Assembly (NCBI GenBank): GCA_946481135.1
Contig: CAMLMQ010000059.1
Coordinates: forward strand, 1-14,080
Reading direction: 5' to 3'
DNA length: 14,080 nt
DNA from: an uncultured Microbacteriaceae bacterium
GTDB lineage: Bacteria > Actinomycetota > Actinomycetes > Actinomycetales > Microbacteriaceae
This document shows positions 1 through 6,774 of the stretch, one piece after another. How positions within the stretch are numbered: position 1 is the first letter of the stretch; every line of letters begins with the position of its first letter. The notes beneath the pieces are model-generated. The model saw only the letters and a list, made by a program, of their open reading frames with translations. It ran no database searches and had not been told where the DNA came from. Made by a program: the position numbers and the translations under genes.

Positions 1-683
1 CGGGCAAGTTCCTCGCCCACTACGGGTTCACGTCGCTCGCCCTCGACGACCCGCGTTTCGACGCGCATGCGACCCGCAACTCGTGGGGCGGCCCGGTGAA
101 CTTCCTGTCGCTCCTCCGCGCCCCACACCCGTTCGAAGTTCACGACCGGGTCGCCGAGCTCGCTCTCACCGCGAGCCCCGTCCTCGCGGCGATGGCGATC
201 GCCGACCGCTTCCCGCAGTGCCTCGACCCGTGGAGTGGCGAGCCTGCCTATACGTCCGAGTACTCGCCGTCGATCCTGTGGTTCCTCGACGCCCTCGAGC
301 GGCACGCCGGCATCCTGCCGCGACCCGACGGGACGCTGTGGTTCAGCGGGATGTCGCCCACTCGGCTCGACCACGGCGCGGCCGCCGCCGCCGTCGCCTA
401 CCGCCGCTCGGTCGGCGGCATCCGGTACGAACTCGCGGCCGACGATTCGCGGGTCCGCGTGCTGCGCGATGGGAGAGCCTTCGCGGAGTTCCCCCGCGGC
501 TGGCGACTCGTCACCGACGGATCGGGATCGCCGACGACGGTCGTGGGCCTCGCCGGTCGGTCGGTCGGCGGGCCGATCGTGCTCGACGGACGCACGCTCG
601 AGCTCGAACTCGGCCCCAACGACATCGTCGACCTCGCGACGGGCGCACGGCGCTCGCCCGGATTCACCCCGCCCCGCGCCTGA
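1..683 (+). CDS. (alpha/alpha)6-barrel glycoside hydrolase-like protein, C-terminal part (5' truncated by window)
   Basis: The reading frame is open from base 3, so the gene starts outside the window; the GTG at 96 is internal. About 226 residues are visible. The first part has the aromatic, helix-rich look of the last turns of an (alpha/alpha)6 toroid of the trehalase/GH63/MGH1-like type: an N-S-W-G-G-P segment at bases 84-101, then F-P-Q-x-x-D-P-W around 210-235, Y-S-P-S-I-L-W-F-L-D around 262-291, and a D-G-T-L-W-F stretch near 327-345. The last 80 or so residues look like a small beta-rich C-terminal domain. The stop lies 6 bases from the stop of the convergent GH43-like gene. Context suggests a role in trimming plant-derived oligosaccharides. 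The substrate cannot be read from this part, and the catalytic acids are probably upstream of the window. The family call comes from pattern recognition only and is moderate. Confidence 0.5.
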   Translation, partial: GKFLAHYGFTSLALDDPRFDAHATRNSWGGPVNFLSLLRAPHPFEVHDRVAELALTASPVLAAMAIADRFPQCLDPWSGEPAYTSEYSPSILWFLDALERHAGILPRPDGTLWFSGMSPTRLDHGAAAAAVAYRRSVGGIRYELAADDSRVRVLRDGRAFAEFPRGWRLVTDGSGSPTTVVGLAGRSVGGPIVLDGRTLELELGPNDIVDLATGARRSPGFTPPRA

Positions 684-689
684 CGTCGA

Positions 690-1568
690 TCAGGTCCGGG
701 CGAGACCGCCGACCGTCTCCCGCACGGGGATGAAGCGAGCCCGCTCGTTCGGGGTGTCGTTGGGCTGATGCACCGTCAGGTAGAGCGTGCCGTCGAGCGC
801 GCGGAAGACCATGCCGTGGCCGCCGTCCTCCGGGAAGAGCGCGTGCTCCGCCTGGCGCCACGGCCCGCTGAGTCTCCCCGACTCCGACGTCGCGACCCCC
901 AGGGCGTAGCCGGAATCGCCGAAGCTCGACCAGAGCATGAGCAGCCGGCCGTCCGCGGCGCGATGCAGGAACGGGCCGTCGGTCACGTAGGGATGCCGCC
1001 CCGGCGGCACCGAGGGGTGCTCGAACGTGCGTGCCCACGGCGCCTGCGATGCCGTGAAGAGCAGTTCGGGGTCGCCGGTCGCGCGCCTGAGATCCGGCGT
1101 GAGCCGCACCGCGCGGATCTCGCCGTCGACGGTGTCCTTCCACTCGTGGCAGAAGACCAGCCAGGGCTGCCCGTCCTCGACATGGAGGGTGCCGTCGAGG
1201 CATTCCCAGTCGGGTGGCGTCACCGGGCCGTCGGACCACGGATGATACGGACCCTCCGGTCGGTCCGCGCGCAGCACCTGCGTGCCGCGGCGCCGCCCCG
1301 GCGCGGTGAAGGTCGCGAACAGGAAGAACGCGCCGCCGTACTCGTGCGCCTCCGGCGCCCAGTACTGCGTGTGCGACCAGAAGTCGTCGGACGGCCGGAA
1401 GGCCGGCGTCGGTCCGTGCCACTCCACGAGATCGTCGCTCCACCAGGTGTCGAAGCCGGTCGCCGGGCCCGACCAGATGTTGGGGTCGGTGCTGCCGAAG
1501 AGGTGGTAGCGCCCGTCGGCGACGAGCACGAAGGGATCGCGGATCTGGATGTCGGCGAGCTGTGTCAT
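690..1568 (-). CDS. GH43-like five-bladed beta-propeller glycosidase
   Basis: A 292-residue protein with no signal peptide, so probably cytoplasmic and acting on imported oligosaccharides. The GH43 layout is clear: an N-terminal I-R-D-P-F with the likely base Asp11; repeated blades with aromatic and Gly motifs; L-D-G-T-L-H-V-E-D-G with Asp125 as the likely pKa modulator; and a third acidic site at T-D-G-P-F (Asp197). Most GH43 enzymes have Glu-Gly-Pro at the third site, so the general acid is Asp here. A D-G-G-H-G-M segment (248-253) is also present. The ATG at 1568 is chosen because GGAAGGA lies just upstream, overlapping the TAG stop of the preceding gene; longer frames would run into that gene. 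It is third in an operon after the MFS and M24-like genes, with 11 bases between coding regions. Arabinosidase- or xylosidase-like activity is possible but not proven. Confidence 0.8.
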   Translation of the reverse strand: MTQLADIQIRDPFVLVADGRYHLFGSTDPNIWSGPATGFDTWWSDDLVEWHGPTPAFRPSDDFWSHTQYWAPEAHEYGGAFFLFATFTAPGRRRGTQVLRADRPEGPYHPWSDGPVTPPDWECLDGTLHVEDGQPWLVFCHEWKDTVDGEIRAVRLTPDLRRATGDPELLFTASQAPWARTFEHPSVPPGRHPYVTDGPFLHRAADGRLLMLWSSFGDSGYALGVATSESGRLSGPWRQAEHALFPEDGGHGMVFRALDGTLYLTVHQPNDTPNERARFIPVRETVGGLART

Positions 1569-1579
1569 TGAGGTCCTTC

Positions 1580-2617
1580 CTACAGGTCGAGGGGGAGCGG
1601 GCGACGAAGGCCGCGGATGTCGGCGGTCGGCCATTCGGGGTCCGAGGTCAGCACGTCGACCCGGTCGGCATCGACGACGACGGTGTCCTCCACCTTCCCC
1701 CCGGGCACGCTGGGGTTCCACGCGTAGGCCTGGCCGGCCGCGACGAGGTCGGTGTCGCCCGGGGTGACTTTCGGGTCGCGCCCGAGGTATCCCGTCGGAC
1801 CTCCCTGGTGGTGACCCTCCCACGCATCGGCGGGCAGTCCATGGCGGGGGTAGGAGGCGGCGATGTCGGCGAGCACCGCGTCGAGCCGTCTTCCCGGCGC
1901 GGTGGCGGCCAGGGCATCCGCCTCCACCGCGAGCAGCGCGGCGTCGAGGCCGTCGTCGGGAGTCGCACCGAACCGCACCCAGCGCGTCAGGCTCACGACG
2001 AGTCCGTGGCGCTTCGCCCCGACGGCGACCATCGCCCGGCGACCGAGAGGTGCCGTTGTCGGGAGCGGATGCCGGACGGCACGCCGGGACTCACCGCCCA
2101 CGAGCACCACGACGGGTTCCGCACCGATGCCGACGACGGCGTGCGCGAGGTCGGCCGCGAGCGCGCACTCGGCCAGGCCGGGGCGCGCCTCGCGCAGCAC
2201 CCGGGTGAGGGCGACTGCCGCGTCCCGACCGAGGTCGCGGTAGCGGGCGCGCTCCACGGGGAGCAGCGGAGCGCGCAGGGCCCGCAGCTCCCGCACGAGC
2301 GAGCGGTCGACGAGGGCGCCCGGCGGCGGCGCCGGGAAGGCCGCGTGCCACGGGATCGCGGTCACCTCCACGTCAGCGAGCTCTTCGTCGCGCAGACGGT
2401 CCACCTCGTTGACGAGAGCGGTGACGCGGATGCCGCCGTCACGCGTCACCGTCGCCTGGAACACAGGCGCGCCCCCGTAGGGGACGTTCGTGCGCGCCCC
2501 GTCGAACAGCCAGGCGAGGTTCTCGCCGGCGGTGATAACGAGTTCGCGCGCCCCTCGCTCGTCGAGCAGGCCGCGGAGACGTGCGAGCTTCGCGGGTCGG
2601 TCGGTCGCCAGGGTCAC
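1580..2617 (-). CDS. M24-family (creatinase/aminopeptidase P fold) protein with degenerate metal site
   Basis: A 345-residue protein with a creatinase-type N-terminal domain (about 1-115) followed by a pita-bread M24 domain (about 120-345). Recognisable M24 landmarks are R-H-P at 182-184, the S-L-T-R strand at 209-212, the G-H-H-Q-G-G-P-T-G-Y segment at 268-277 and K-V-E-D at 308-311. Of the five metal ligands of active M24 peptidases, both Asp positions appear lost (A198 and S209 where Asp is expected), and the first Glu is replaced (W-N-P, N301). His269 or His270 and Glu310 remain. A classical dinuclear-metal Xaa-Pro peptidase is therefore unlikely. The GTG start at 2617 overlaps the transporter's TGA as GTGA and has AAGGAG 8 bases upstream; the frame continues further upstream but only antisense-like through the transporter. 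The operon position suggests a role linked to sugar use, but the function is unknown. Confidence 0.75.
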   Translation of the reverse strand: MTLATDRPAKLARLRGLLDERGARELVITAGENLAWLFDGARTNVPYGGAPVFQATVTRDGGIRVTALVNEVDRLRDEELADVEVTAIPWHAAFPAPPPGALVDRSLVRELRALRAPLLPVERARYRDLGRDAAVALTRVLREARPGLAECALAADLAHAVVGIGAEPVVVLVGGESRRAVRHPLPTTAPLGRRAMVAVGAKRHGLVVSLTRWVRFGATPDDGLDAALLAVEADALAATAPGRRLDAVLADIAASYPRHGLPADAWEGHHQGGPTGYLGRDPKVTPGDTDLVAAGQAYAWNPSVPGGKVEDTVVVDADRVDVLTSDPEWPTADIRGLRRPLPLDL

Positions 2618-3939
2618 GGCACCGGCTCCTTCGCGTCGTAGAGACGGAACCCCGGCCGCAATCGGAGCAGGATGACGGCGATCGCGGCGATCAGCACGCC
2701 ACCCACGAGCGAGGGGAACCACAGCGCGACGACGGCGGCGACGGTGCCCGCGAAGAGGTCGCCGAGACGCGGCCCGGCAGTGAGCACGAGGGTGTAGAGC
2801 CCCTGCAGCCGACCGCGCACGGCATCCGGCGTCGCCGACTGCATCATCGTCGTGCGGAAGATGCCGGCGATGTTCTCCGCGATCCCGGACAGCACGATCA
2901 CTCCGCCGAGACTCAGCAGCACACCGACGGCAGGGACCGCGGGGTCCGGCTCCGGCCGGGTCGCCGTGAAGATCAGCAGGAGGGCTCCGAAGGCCGTGAC
3001 GGTCACGGCGTGCGCGAGCGTCGCGATCCCAATCGCCCGGCCGTGGCGCCGCACGCGCCCGAGCGGCCCGGAAAGCAGGCCGCTCAGGATGACGCCGACG
3101 GCCCCTGCCGCGGCCAGGATGCCCACCGTGGTCGCTCCGCCGCCGACGACGAGCGCGCCGACGGCGGGGAGGATGGCGTAGCTGCGACCGAACGCGAAGG
3201 TCGCGATGTGCAGGGCGATCGCGGTGCGGAGGTTGCGCGCCCCGCGCAGGAACCGCAGTCCCTCGGCGAGAGAGCTGAGCCCGACGCGGCGTGACCCCTC
3301 CGGGCGGATCGGCGGCAGCGAGAGGATGCCCCAGAACCCGATGAGGAACAGTCCGAGGTCGATCGTGTAGGTCCAGGCGAACCCGACGCTCGCGACGAGC
3401 AGCCCGGCGAGCGCGGGGCCCACCGCGACCTGCAGTCCCGCGCTCAACCCGCTCCACGCCGCGACGGCCGGCAACAGTCGGCGCTCGACGAGTCGGGGAT
3501 GGATGGCGAAGCGCGCCGCCCCGACGAGCGATCCCACGGTCGAGGACAGGGTGGTGAAGAGGTAATACGGCCACAACTCCTCGATGGTGAGCCAGGCGAG
3601 AGTCGCGATACCGAGCGGTGCGAGGAACGAGATCGAACTCGCGACGATCAGCACTTTCCGACGGTCGAACGCGTCGACGATCGTGCCGCCGAGGACTCCC
3701 ATCACGATCATCGGCGCGAGTGCGAACCCGCCGACGAGCGCGACGGCGATCGTGGATCCTCCGCTCAGCTCGTAGACGTGGATGCCGATCGCCACCGCCG
3801 TGAGTTGCGTTCCGATGCCGCCGGCGACTCCGCTGGTCCAGAACCGCGCATACGCTGGGCTCTCCCGCAGCGGCGCGACGTCGAGGAACCAACCTCGCCA
3901 GCGGGGGATCTCCTCCGGGGCCGACACTGGCGTGGACAC
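2614..3939 (-). CDS. MFS transporter (EntS/MFS_3-like)
   Basis: A 441-residue integral membrane protein with about 12 hydrophobic segments. The N-terminus R-F-W-T-S-G-V-A-G-G-I-G-T-Q (32-45) and the loop 2-3 motif A variant G-G-T-I-V-D-A-F-D-R-R-K (84-95) are typical of the EntS/MFS_3 branch. Known members of that branch are often exporters, although many are unassigned. It is the first gene of an operon with the M24-like and GH43-like genes, which suggests it moves an oligosaccharide or a related product; direction and substrate are unknown. The GTG at 3939 gives a normal N-terminus. The frame stays open to 4659, but that extension runs antisense through the epimerase gene and is low-complexity. 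No good ribosome-binding site precedes it. A TACGCT hexamer ends 6 bases before the GTG, so a leaderless message is possible. A LacI-type operator lies just upstream. Confidence 0.82.
   Translation of the reverse strand: MSTPVSAPEEIPRWRGWFLDVAPLRESPAYARFWTSGVAGGIGTQLTAVAIGIHVYELSGGSTIAVALVGGFALAPMIVMGVLGGTIVDAFDRRKVLIVASSISFLAPLGIATLAWLTIEELWPYYLFTTLSSTVGSLVGAARFAIHPRLVERRLLPAVAAWSGLSAGLQVAVGPALAGLLVASVGFAWTYTIDLGLFLIGFWGILSLPPIRPEGSRRVGLSSLAEGLRFLRGARNLRTAIALHIATFAFGRSYAILPAVGALVVGGGATTVGILAAAGAVGVILSGLLSGPLGRVRRHGRAIGIATLAHAVTVTAFGALLLIFTATRPEPDPAVPAVGVLLSLGGVIVLSGIAENIAGIFRTTMMQSATPDAVRGRLQGLYTLVLTAGPRLGDLFAGTVAAVVALWFPSLVGGVLIAAIAVILLRLRPGFRLYDAKEPVP
2626..2631 (-). promoter_or_regulatory. 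Ribosome-binding site for the M24-like gene
   Basis: AAGGAG on the minus strand, 8 bases before the GTG at 2617 and inside the last codons of the transporter. It decides the GTG start and supports translational coupling through the GTGA overlap. Confidence 0.65.
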
Positions 3940-3945
3940 CCGTCC

Positions 3946-3951
3946 AGCGTA
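3946..3951 (-). promoter_or_regulatory. Possible -10 element of the transporter operon
   Basis: TACGCT on the minus strand ends 6 bases before the GTG at 3939 and fits the actinobacterial TAnnnT -10 pattern. Transcription would start near the GTG, giving a leaderless message. No convincing -35 is visible at 16-18 bases, so the call is weak. Confidence 0.35.
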
Positions 3952-3954
3952 GCG

Positions 3955-3968
3955 TGAAACCGCTTTCT
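3955..3968. promoter_or_regulatory. LacI-family operator between divergent transporter operon and epimerase
   Basis: The sequence TGAAACCGCTTTCT has the core GAAA-n-CG-n-TTTC, an imperfect palindrome centred on CpG, as expected for LacI/CcpA-type regulators. It lies in the 60-base gap between the transporter (-) and the epimerase (+). It covers most of the likely -35 (3965-3970) of the epimerase promoter and sits 4 bases upstream of the transporter's -10 candidate. A bound repressor could therefore silence both directions. The cognate regulator is not next to it and may be outside the window. Confidence 0.6.
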
Positions 3969-3993
3969 CACCATTCGGGTGATTGCCTAGGCT
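3965..3993 (+). promoter_or_regulatory. Promoter of the epimerase gene (leaderless type)
   Basis: TTCTCA at 3965-3970 matches TTGACA at four of six positions. After a 17-base spacer comes TAGGCT at 3988-3993, which fits TAnnnT. The -10 ends 6 bases before the ATG at 4000, so the transcript would begin at or very near the start codon. GGAG at 3994-3997 is too close to the ATG to act as a normal ribosome-binding site, which supports a leaderless message. Confidence 0.5.
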
Positions 3994-3999
3994 GGAGTC

Positions 4000-5019
4000 A
4001 TGGCGACGGCGCGACGCATCCTCTTCCTCGGCGGCAACGGCACCATCAGCGCGTCGTGTTCCCGGGTGCTGCTCGACCGGGGCGACGACCTCACGCACCT
4101 CACGCGCGGCATCGGATCGACCCGCGCGCCGATCGAGGGGGTGCGTCGACTGACCGGCGACGCGGGCGACCCGGACTCGGTGCGCGCCGCCCTCGGGAAC
4201 GACGAGTTCGACGTCGTCGTCAACTTCCGGGTCTTCACCCCGGACCAGGTCGCCGCCGACCTCGAGACCTTCGCCGGCCGCACCGGGCAGTACGTCTTCA
4301 TCTCGTCGGCATCGGCCTACGCCAAACCCGTCGCCGCGCTGCCGATCGTCGAAGCCACGCCGCTGCGCAACCCCTATTGGCAGTACTCGCGGGACAAGAT
4401 CGCGGCCGAGGACCTGCTCGTCGCGGCCTTTCGCGAGACCGGATTCCCGATGACGATCGTGCGCCCGTCGCACACCTACGACGAGGGCTCCATCCCGCTC
4501 GAGGGCGGGTGGACGACGCTCGACCGCATCCGACGTGGCGCCCCCGTCGTCATCCACGGTGACGGCACGTCGCTGTGGACCCTCACCCACGCCCGTGACT
4601 TCGCGCGCGCGTTCGCCGGCCTGCTCGGCAACGCCCACGCGCTCGGCTCCGCCGTGCACATCACGGGTGACGAGGTTCTCACGTGGGATGCGATCGCGCG
4701 GGAGTTCGGCTCAGCGCTCGGCGTCGAGCCGCAGCTCGTGCACGTCGCCTCCGAGACGATCGCCCGCGTCATGCCCGACGCCGGCCCGGGACTCCTCGGC
4801 GACAAGGCCCACTCGGTGGTGTTCGACAACAGCCGGGTCAAGCGGCTCGTGCCCGGCTGGGAGGCCGTCATCCCCTTCGCCGACGGGGCCCGCGAGATCG
4901 TCGCGTGGCACCTCGCCGACGAGCGCCGCCAGGTGCGCCGGCCCGAGGTCGACGCCGCGTTCGACCACCTCGTCGCGATCGCACGCGGCGACCACGACCC
5001 TGTCACGACTCCCGCGTGA
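4000..5019 (+). CDS. NAD-dependent epimerase/dehydratase family protein (extended SDR, CSP41-like)
   Basis: A 339-residue extended short-chain dehydrogenase/reductase. The N-terminal Rossmann motif is L-F-L-G-G-N-G-T-I-S (8-17). The beta-4 strand Y-V-F-I-S-S-A-S-A-Y (98-107) supplies the catalytic Ser, and Y129-S-R-D-K133 is the YxxxK pair. The I-V-R-P-S-H-T-Y segment and the later V-F-D-N-S-R-V-K-R-L pattern are those of sugar-nucleotide epimerase-like proteins, close to the CSP41/mRNA-binding-like branch often found beside carbohydrate genes in actinobacteria. The substrate is unknown; a sugar or nucleotide sugar is likely by family. The ATG at 4000 directly follows a leaderless-type promoter. 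The gene is divergent from the transporter operon and shares its LacI-type operator, so the two are probably co-regulated. Its last 17 bases overlap the end of the convergent transglutaminase-like gene. Confidence 0.8.
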   Translation: MATARRILFLGGNGTISASCSRVLLDRGDDLTHLTRGIGSTRAPIEGVRRLTGDAGDPDSVRAALGNDEFDVVVNFRVFTPDQVAADLETFAGRTGQYVFISSASAYAKPVAALPIVEATPLRNPYWQYSRDKIAAEDLLVAAFRETGFPMTIVRPSHTYDEGSIPLEGGWTTLDRIRRGAPVVIHGDGTSLWTLTHARDFARAFAGLLGNAHALGSAVHITGDEVLTWDAIAREFGSALGVEPQLVHVASETIARVMPDAGPGLLGDKAHSVVFDNSRVKRLVPGWEAVIPFADGAREIVAWHLADERRQVRRPEVDAAFDHLVAIARGDHDPVTTPA

Positions 5020-5848
5020 TCTCCACCGTCACGAAGAGCTTCGACCCGTACGGCCCCGCGTACACGCCGCGCAGCGGGGCGACATCCCCGTAGTCGCGTC
5101 CCCTCCCGACGGTCACGTGCCGGTCGCCGATGTCGACGAGGTTGGTCGGGTCGTACCCCTGCCAGTGGCCGCAGAACCACTCGACCCACGCGTGCGACTC
5201 GCCGGTGACCGTGATGCCGATCTCGGCATCCGGATTCGGGTGCAGGTAGCCGCTCACGTAACGCGCCGGGATGCCGACCGATCGGAGCGCACCGAGGGCG
5301 AGGTGCGTGATGTCCTGGCAGACGCCCTTCTTCTGCTCCCACGCCTCCGCCGCCGTCGTGCCGACGTGCGTCGATCCCGGCAGGTACTCGATGCGCTCCC
5401 CGATCGCACGGGCGATCCCGAGCGCGGCGTCGCACGGAGAGGCGGCCTCGGCGACGATCCCGCGCGCCAGCTCGACGACCTCCGCCGGGGGTCGGGTGCG
5501 CTTGGTCTGCCCGAGCTGCTCGACGTACTCGGTCGCCCGCTCGATCTCGTCGGCGAGCGCCGTCCACTCCAGACGGTGCTCCGGGTGCGGCCGGTCGCGC
5601 ACCTCGACGAGGCTCGTCGCCGTGAGGCTCAACTCGCGATGCGGGTTGAGGATCTCGAACGACGACACCCGCGTGCCCCAGTAGTCGACGTAGGAGTGCG
5701 AGTTCGACATCGGCGAGATCTCGAGGTTCGAGAACAGCACGACCTGACCGTCGGCGCTCGCCGGCAGCATCCTGGCCTCGTTGTACGACGCCGTCACCTC
5801 GCCGTCGTAGGAGAACCCCGTCGCGTGACGGATGCGGTGGCGCTTCAC
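5003..5848 (-). CDS. Transglutaminase-like cysteine protein (third gene of ATP-grasp/alpha-E module)
   Basis: A 281-residue protein. Residues 1-85 match the bacterial transglutaminase N-terminal beta domain (H-x-T-x-F-x-Y start, then Y-N-E-A-R-M-L-P at 22-29). The core papain-like domain spans about 125-240, with the catalytic triad visible: Cys177 in G-V-C-Q-D, His219 in E-S-H-A-W-V-E and Asp233 in Y-D-P-T-N. Such domains may act as peptidases, amidases or cross-linkers; known members of this subfamily are cytoplasmic, and no signal peptide is present here. The GTG at 5848 overlaps the alpha-E gene's TGA as GTGA and has GGGGGAG 5 bases upstream, so it is translationally coupled. The fixed company of an alpha-E protein and a circularly permuted ATP-grasp protein suggests this enzyme cuts or transfers a peptide-like product built by the ATP-grasp enzyme; that is inference. 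Confidence 0.88.
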   Translation of the reverse strand: MKRHRIRHATGFSYDGEVTASYNEARMLPASADGQVVLFSNLEISPMSNSHSYVDYWGTRVSSFEILNPHRELSLTATSLVEVRDRPHPEHRLEWTALADEIERATEYVEQLGQTKRTRPPAEVVELARGIVAEAASPCDAALGIARAIGERIEYLPGSTHVGTTAAEAWEQKKGVCQDITHLALGALRSVGIPARYVSGYLHPNPDAEIGITVTGESHAWVEWFCGHWQGYDPTNLVDIGDRHVTVGRGRDYGDVAPLRGVYAGPYGSKLFVTVEITRES

Positions 5849-6774
5849 GAGATCTCCCCCACCCAGGCGGCGACGTCGTGGGTCGGGAAGTACCGCGCCC
5901 GGATCGCCTCGCTCACGTTCGTCGTCGTGCGCTGCACGGCATCCATGTGGGTCGGCAGGTCGGCGACGAGGTCGGCGATCGACCGGTACTCGAGCTCGCT
6001 GCGGATCTGTCCGAGCAGCCGCAGCGCCTGATCGCTCACCCCGACGCGGTCGGTGCGGGGCTCGATCTCGCGCAGCTGCTGCTCGGCGCGCGTGACCGAG
6101 TAGAGGATGCTGCGCGGGAACAGCCGGTCGAGCAGCAGGAACTCGGCGGCCTTCTGCGCGCTCGGCACGCCGCGGTAGGTGCGCAGGTAGGCCTCGTAGG
6201 CGCCGACGCTGCGCAGGATCGTCGTCCAGCTCGGGCCCGAGGCCTCGGTCAGGCTGCGGGTGGCGAGCAGGCGTGCGGTCATGTCGGCGCGCTCGATCGA
6301 CCGACCGAGGGTGAAGAACCGGTACGCCTCGTCGCGGTTCGTCGCCGACTCGACGATGCCGACGGCGAGCGCGGAGCGTTCGCGCACCCAGGTGAAGAAC
6401 TCGTGCACCTTGTCGCTCGCGACCTTGCGCGGCATCCTCGCCCGGGTGGTGTTGAGCACCTCCCACAGCTCGGTGTTGACGACCTCACGCGCGCGGCGGG
6501 CATTCTCACGGGCGGCGTTGAGCGAGTACGCGATCGACGCCGGCTGGTTGCGGTCGACCGCCAGGATCGTCAGCACGTCGGCGCGCGTCACCTCGGCCGT
6601 CTCGTCGACCTCGGTGCCCATCACCGACAGCAGCGACCGGCACGCGATGTCCTCCTCGATCCACGGGTCTTCGAGCAGCAGCTGCAGGTGCACGTCGAGG
6701 ATGCGCGCGGTGCCGTCGCTGCGCTCGATGTACCGGCCGATCCAGAAGAGGCTCTCGGCGATGCGGCTCAGCAT
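5845..6774 (-). CDS. Alpha-E domain-containing protein
   Basis: A 309-residue, almost entirely helical protein. Its N-terminus M-L-S-R-I-A-E-S-L-F-W-I-G-R-Y-I-E-R-S is the hallmark of the alpha-E domain (formerly DUF403). A second internal E-R-A-D-M-T-A-R-L-L segment and conserved Arg, Trp and Glu residues fill the rest. Length is normal for the family. The ATG at 6774 is chosen because the family N-terminus begins exactly there and GGGAGGAA lies just upstream; the frame could extend 13 residues to 6813, but these are not family-like. The start lies 7 bases inside the end of the ATP-grasp gene, and the stop overlaps the next gene as GTGA. The role is unknown. The constant pairing with an ATP-grasp ligase and a transglutaminase-like protein suggests a scaffold or accessory subunit in a peptide or amide-bond pathway. 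Confidence 0.88.
   Translation of the reverse strand: MLSRIAESLFWIGRYIERSDGTARILDVHLQLLLEDPWIEEDIACRSLLSVMGTEVDETAEVTRADVLTILAVDRNQPASIAYSLNAARENARRAREVVNTELWEVLNTTRARMPRKVASDKVHEFFTWVRERSALAVGIVESATNRDEAYRFFTLGRSIERADMTARLLATRSLTEASGPSWTTILRSVGAYEAYLRTYRGVPSAQKAAEFLLLDRLFPRSILYSVTRAEQQLREIEPRTDRVGVSDQALRLLGQIRSELEYRSIADLVADLPTHMDAVQRTTTNVSEAIRARYFPTHDVAAWVGEIS
5854..5860 (-). promoter_or_regulatory. Ribosome-binding site for the transglutaminase-like gene
   Basis: GGGGGAG on the minus strand, 5 bases before the GTG at 5848 and inside the end of the alpha-E gene. It fixes the GTG start and supports coupling through the GTGA overlap. Confidence 0.6.

Noticed and set aside
679..694. Small hairpin CCTGA-CGTCGA-TCAGG spanning two convergent stop codons as a bidirectional terminator
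   Set aside because: The stem is only 5 bp with no T run on either side; this can arise by chance from two facing TGA stops.
2618..3892. N-terminal extension of the M24-like gene
   Set aside because: It runs through the transporter gene in another frame and is Arg-rich; the GTG at 2617 has a proper ribosome-binding site and GTGA coupling.
3940..4659. N-terminal extension of the transporter gene
   Set aside because: It lies antisense to the epimerase gene, is low-complexity, and would bury the operator and the divergent promoter.
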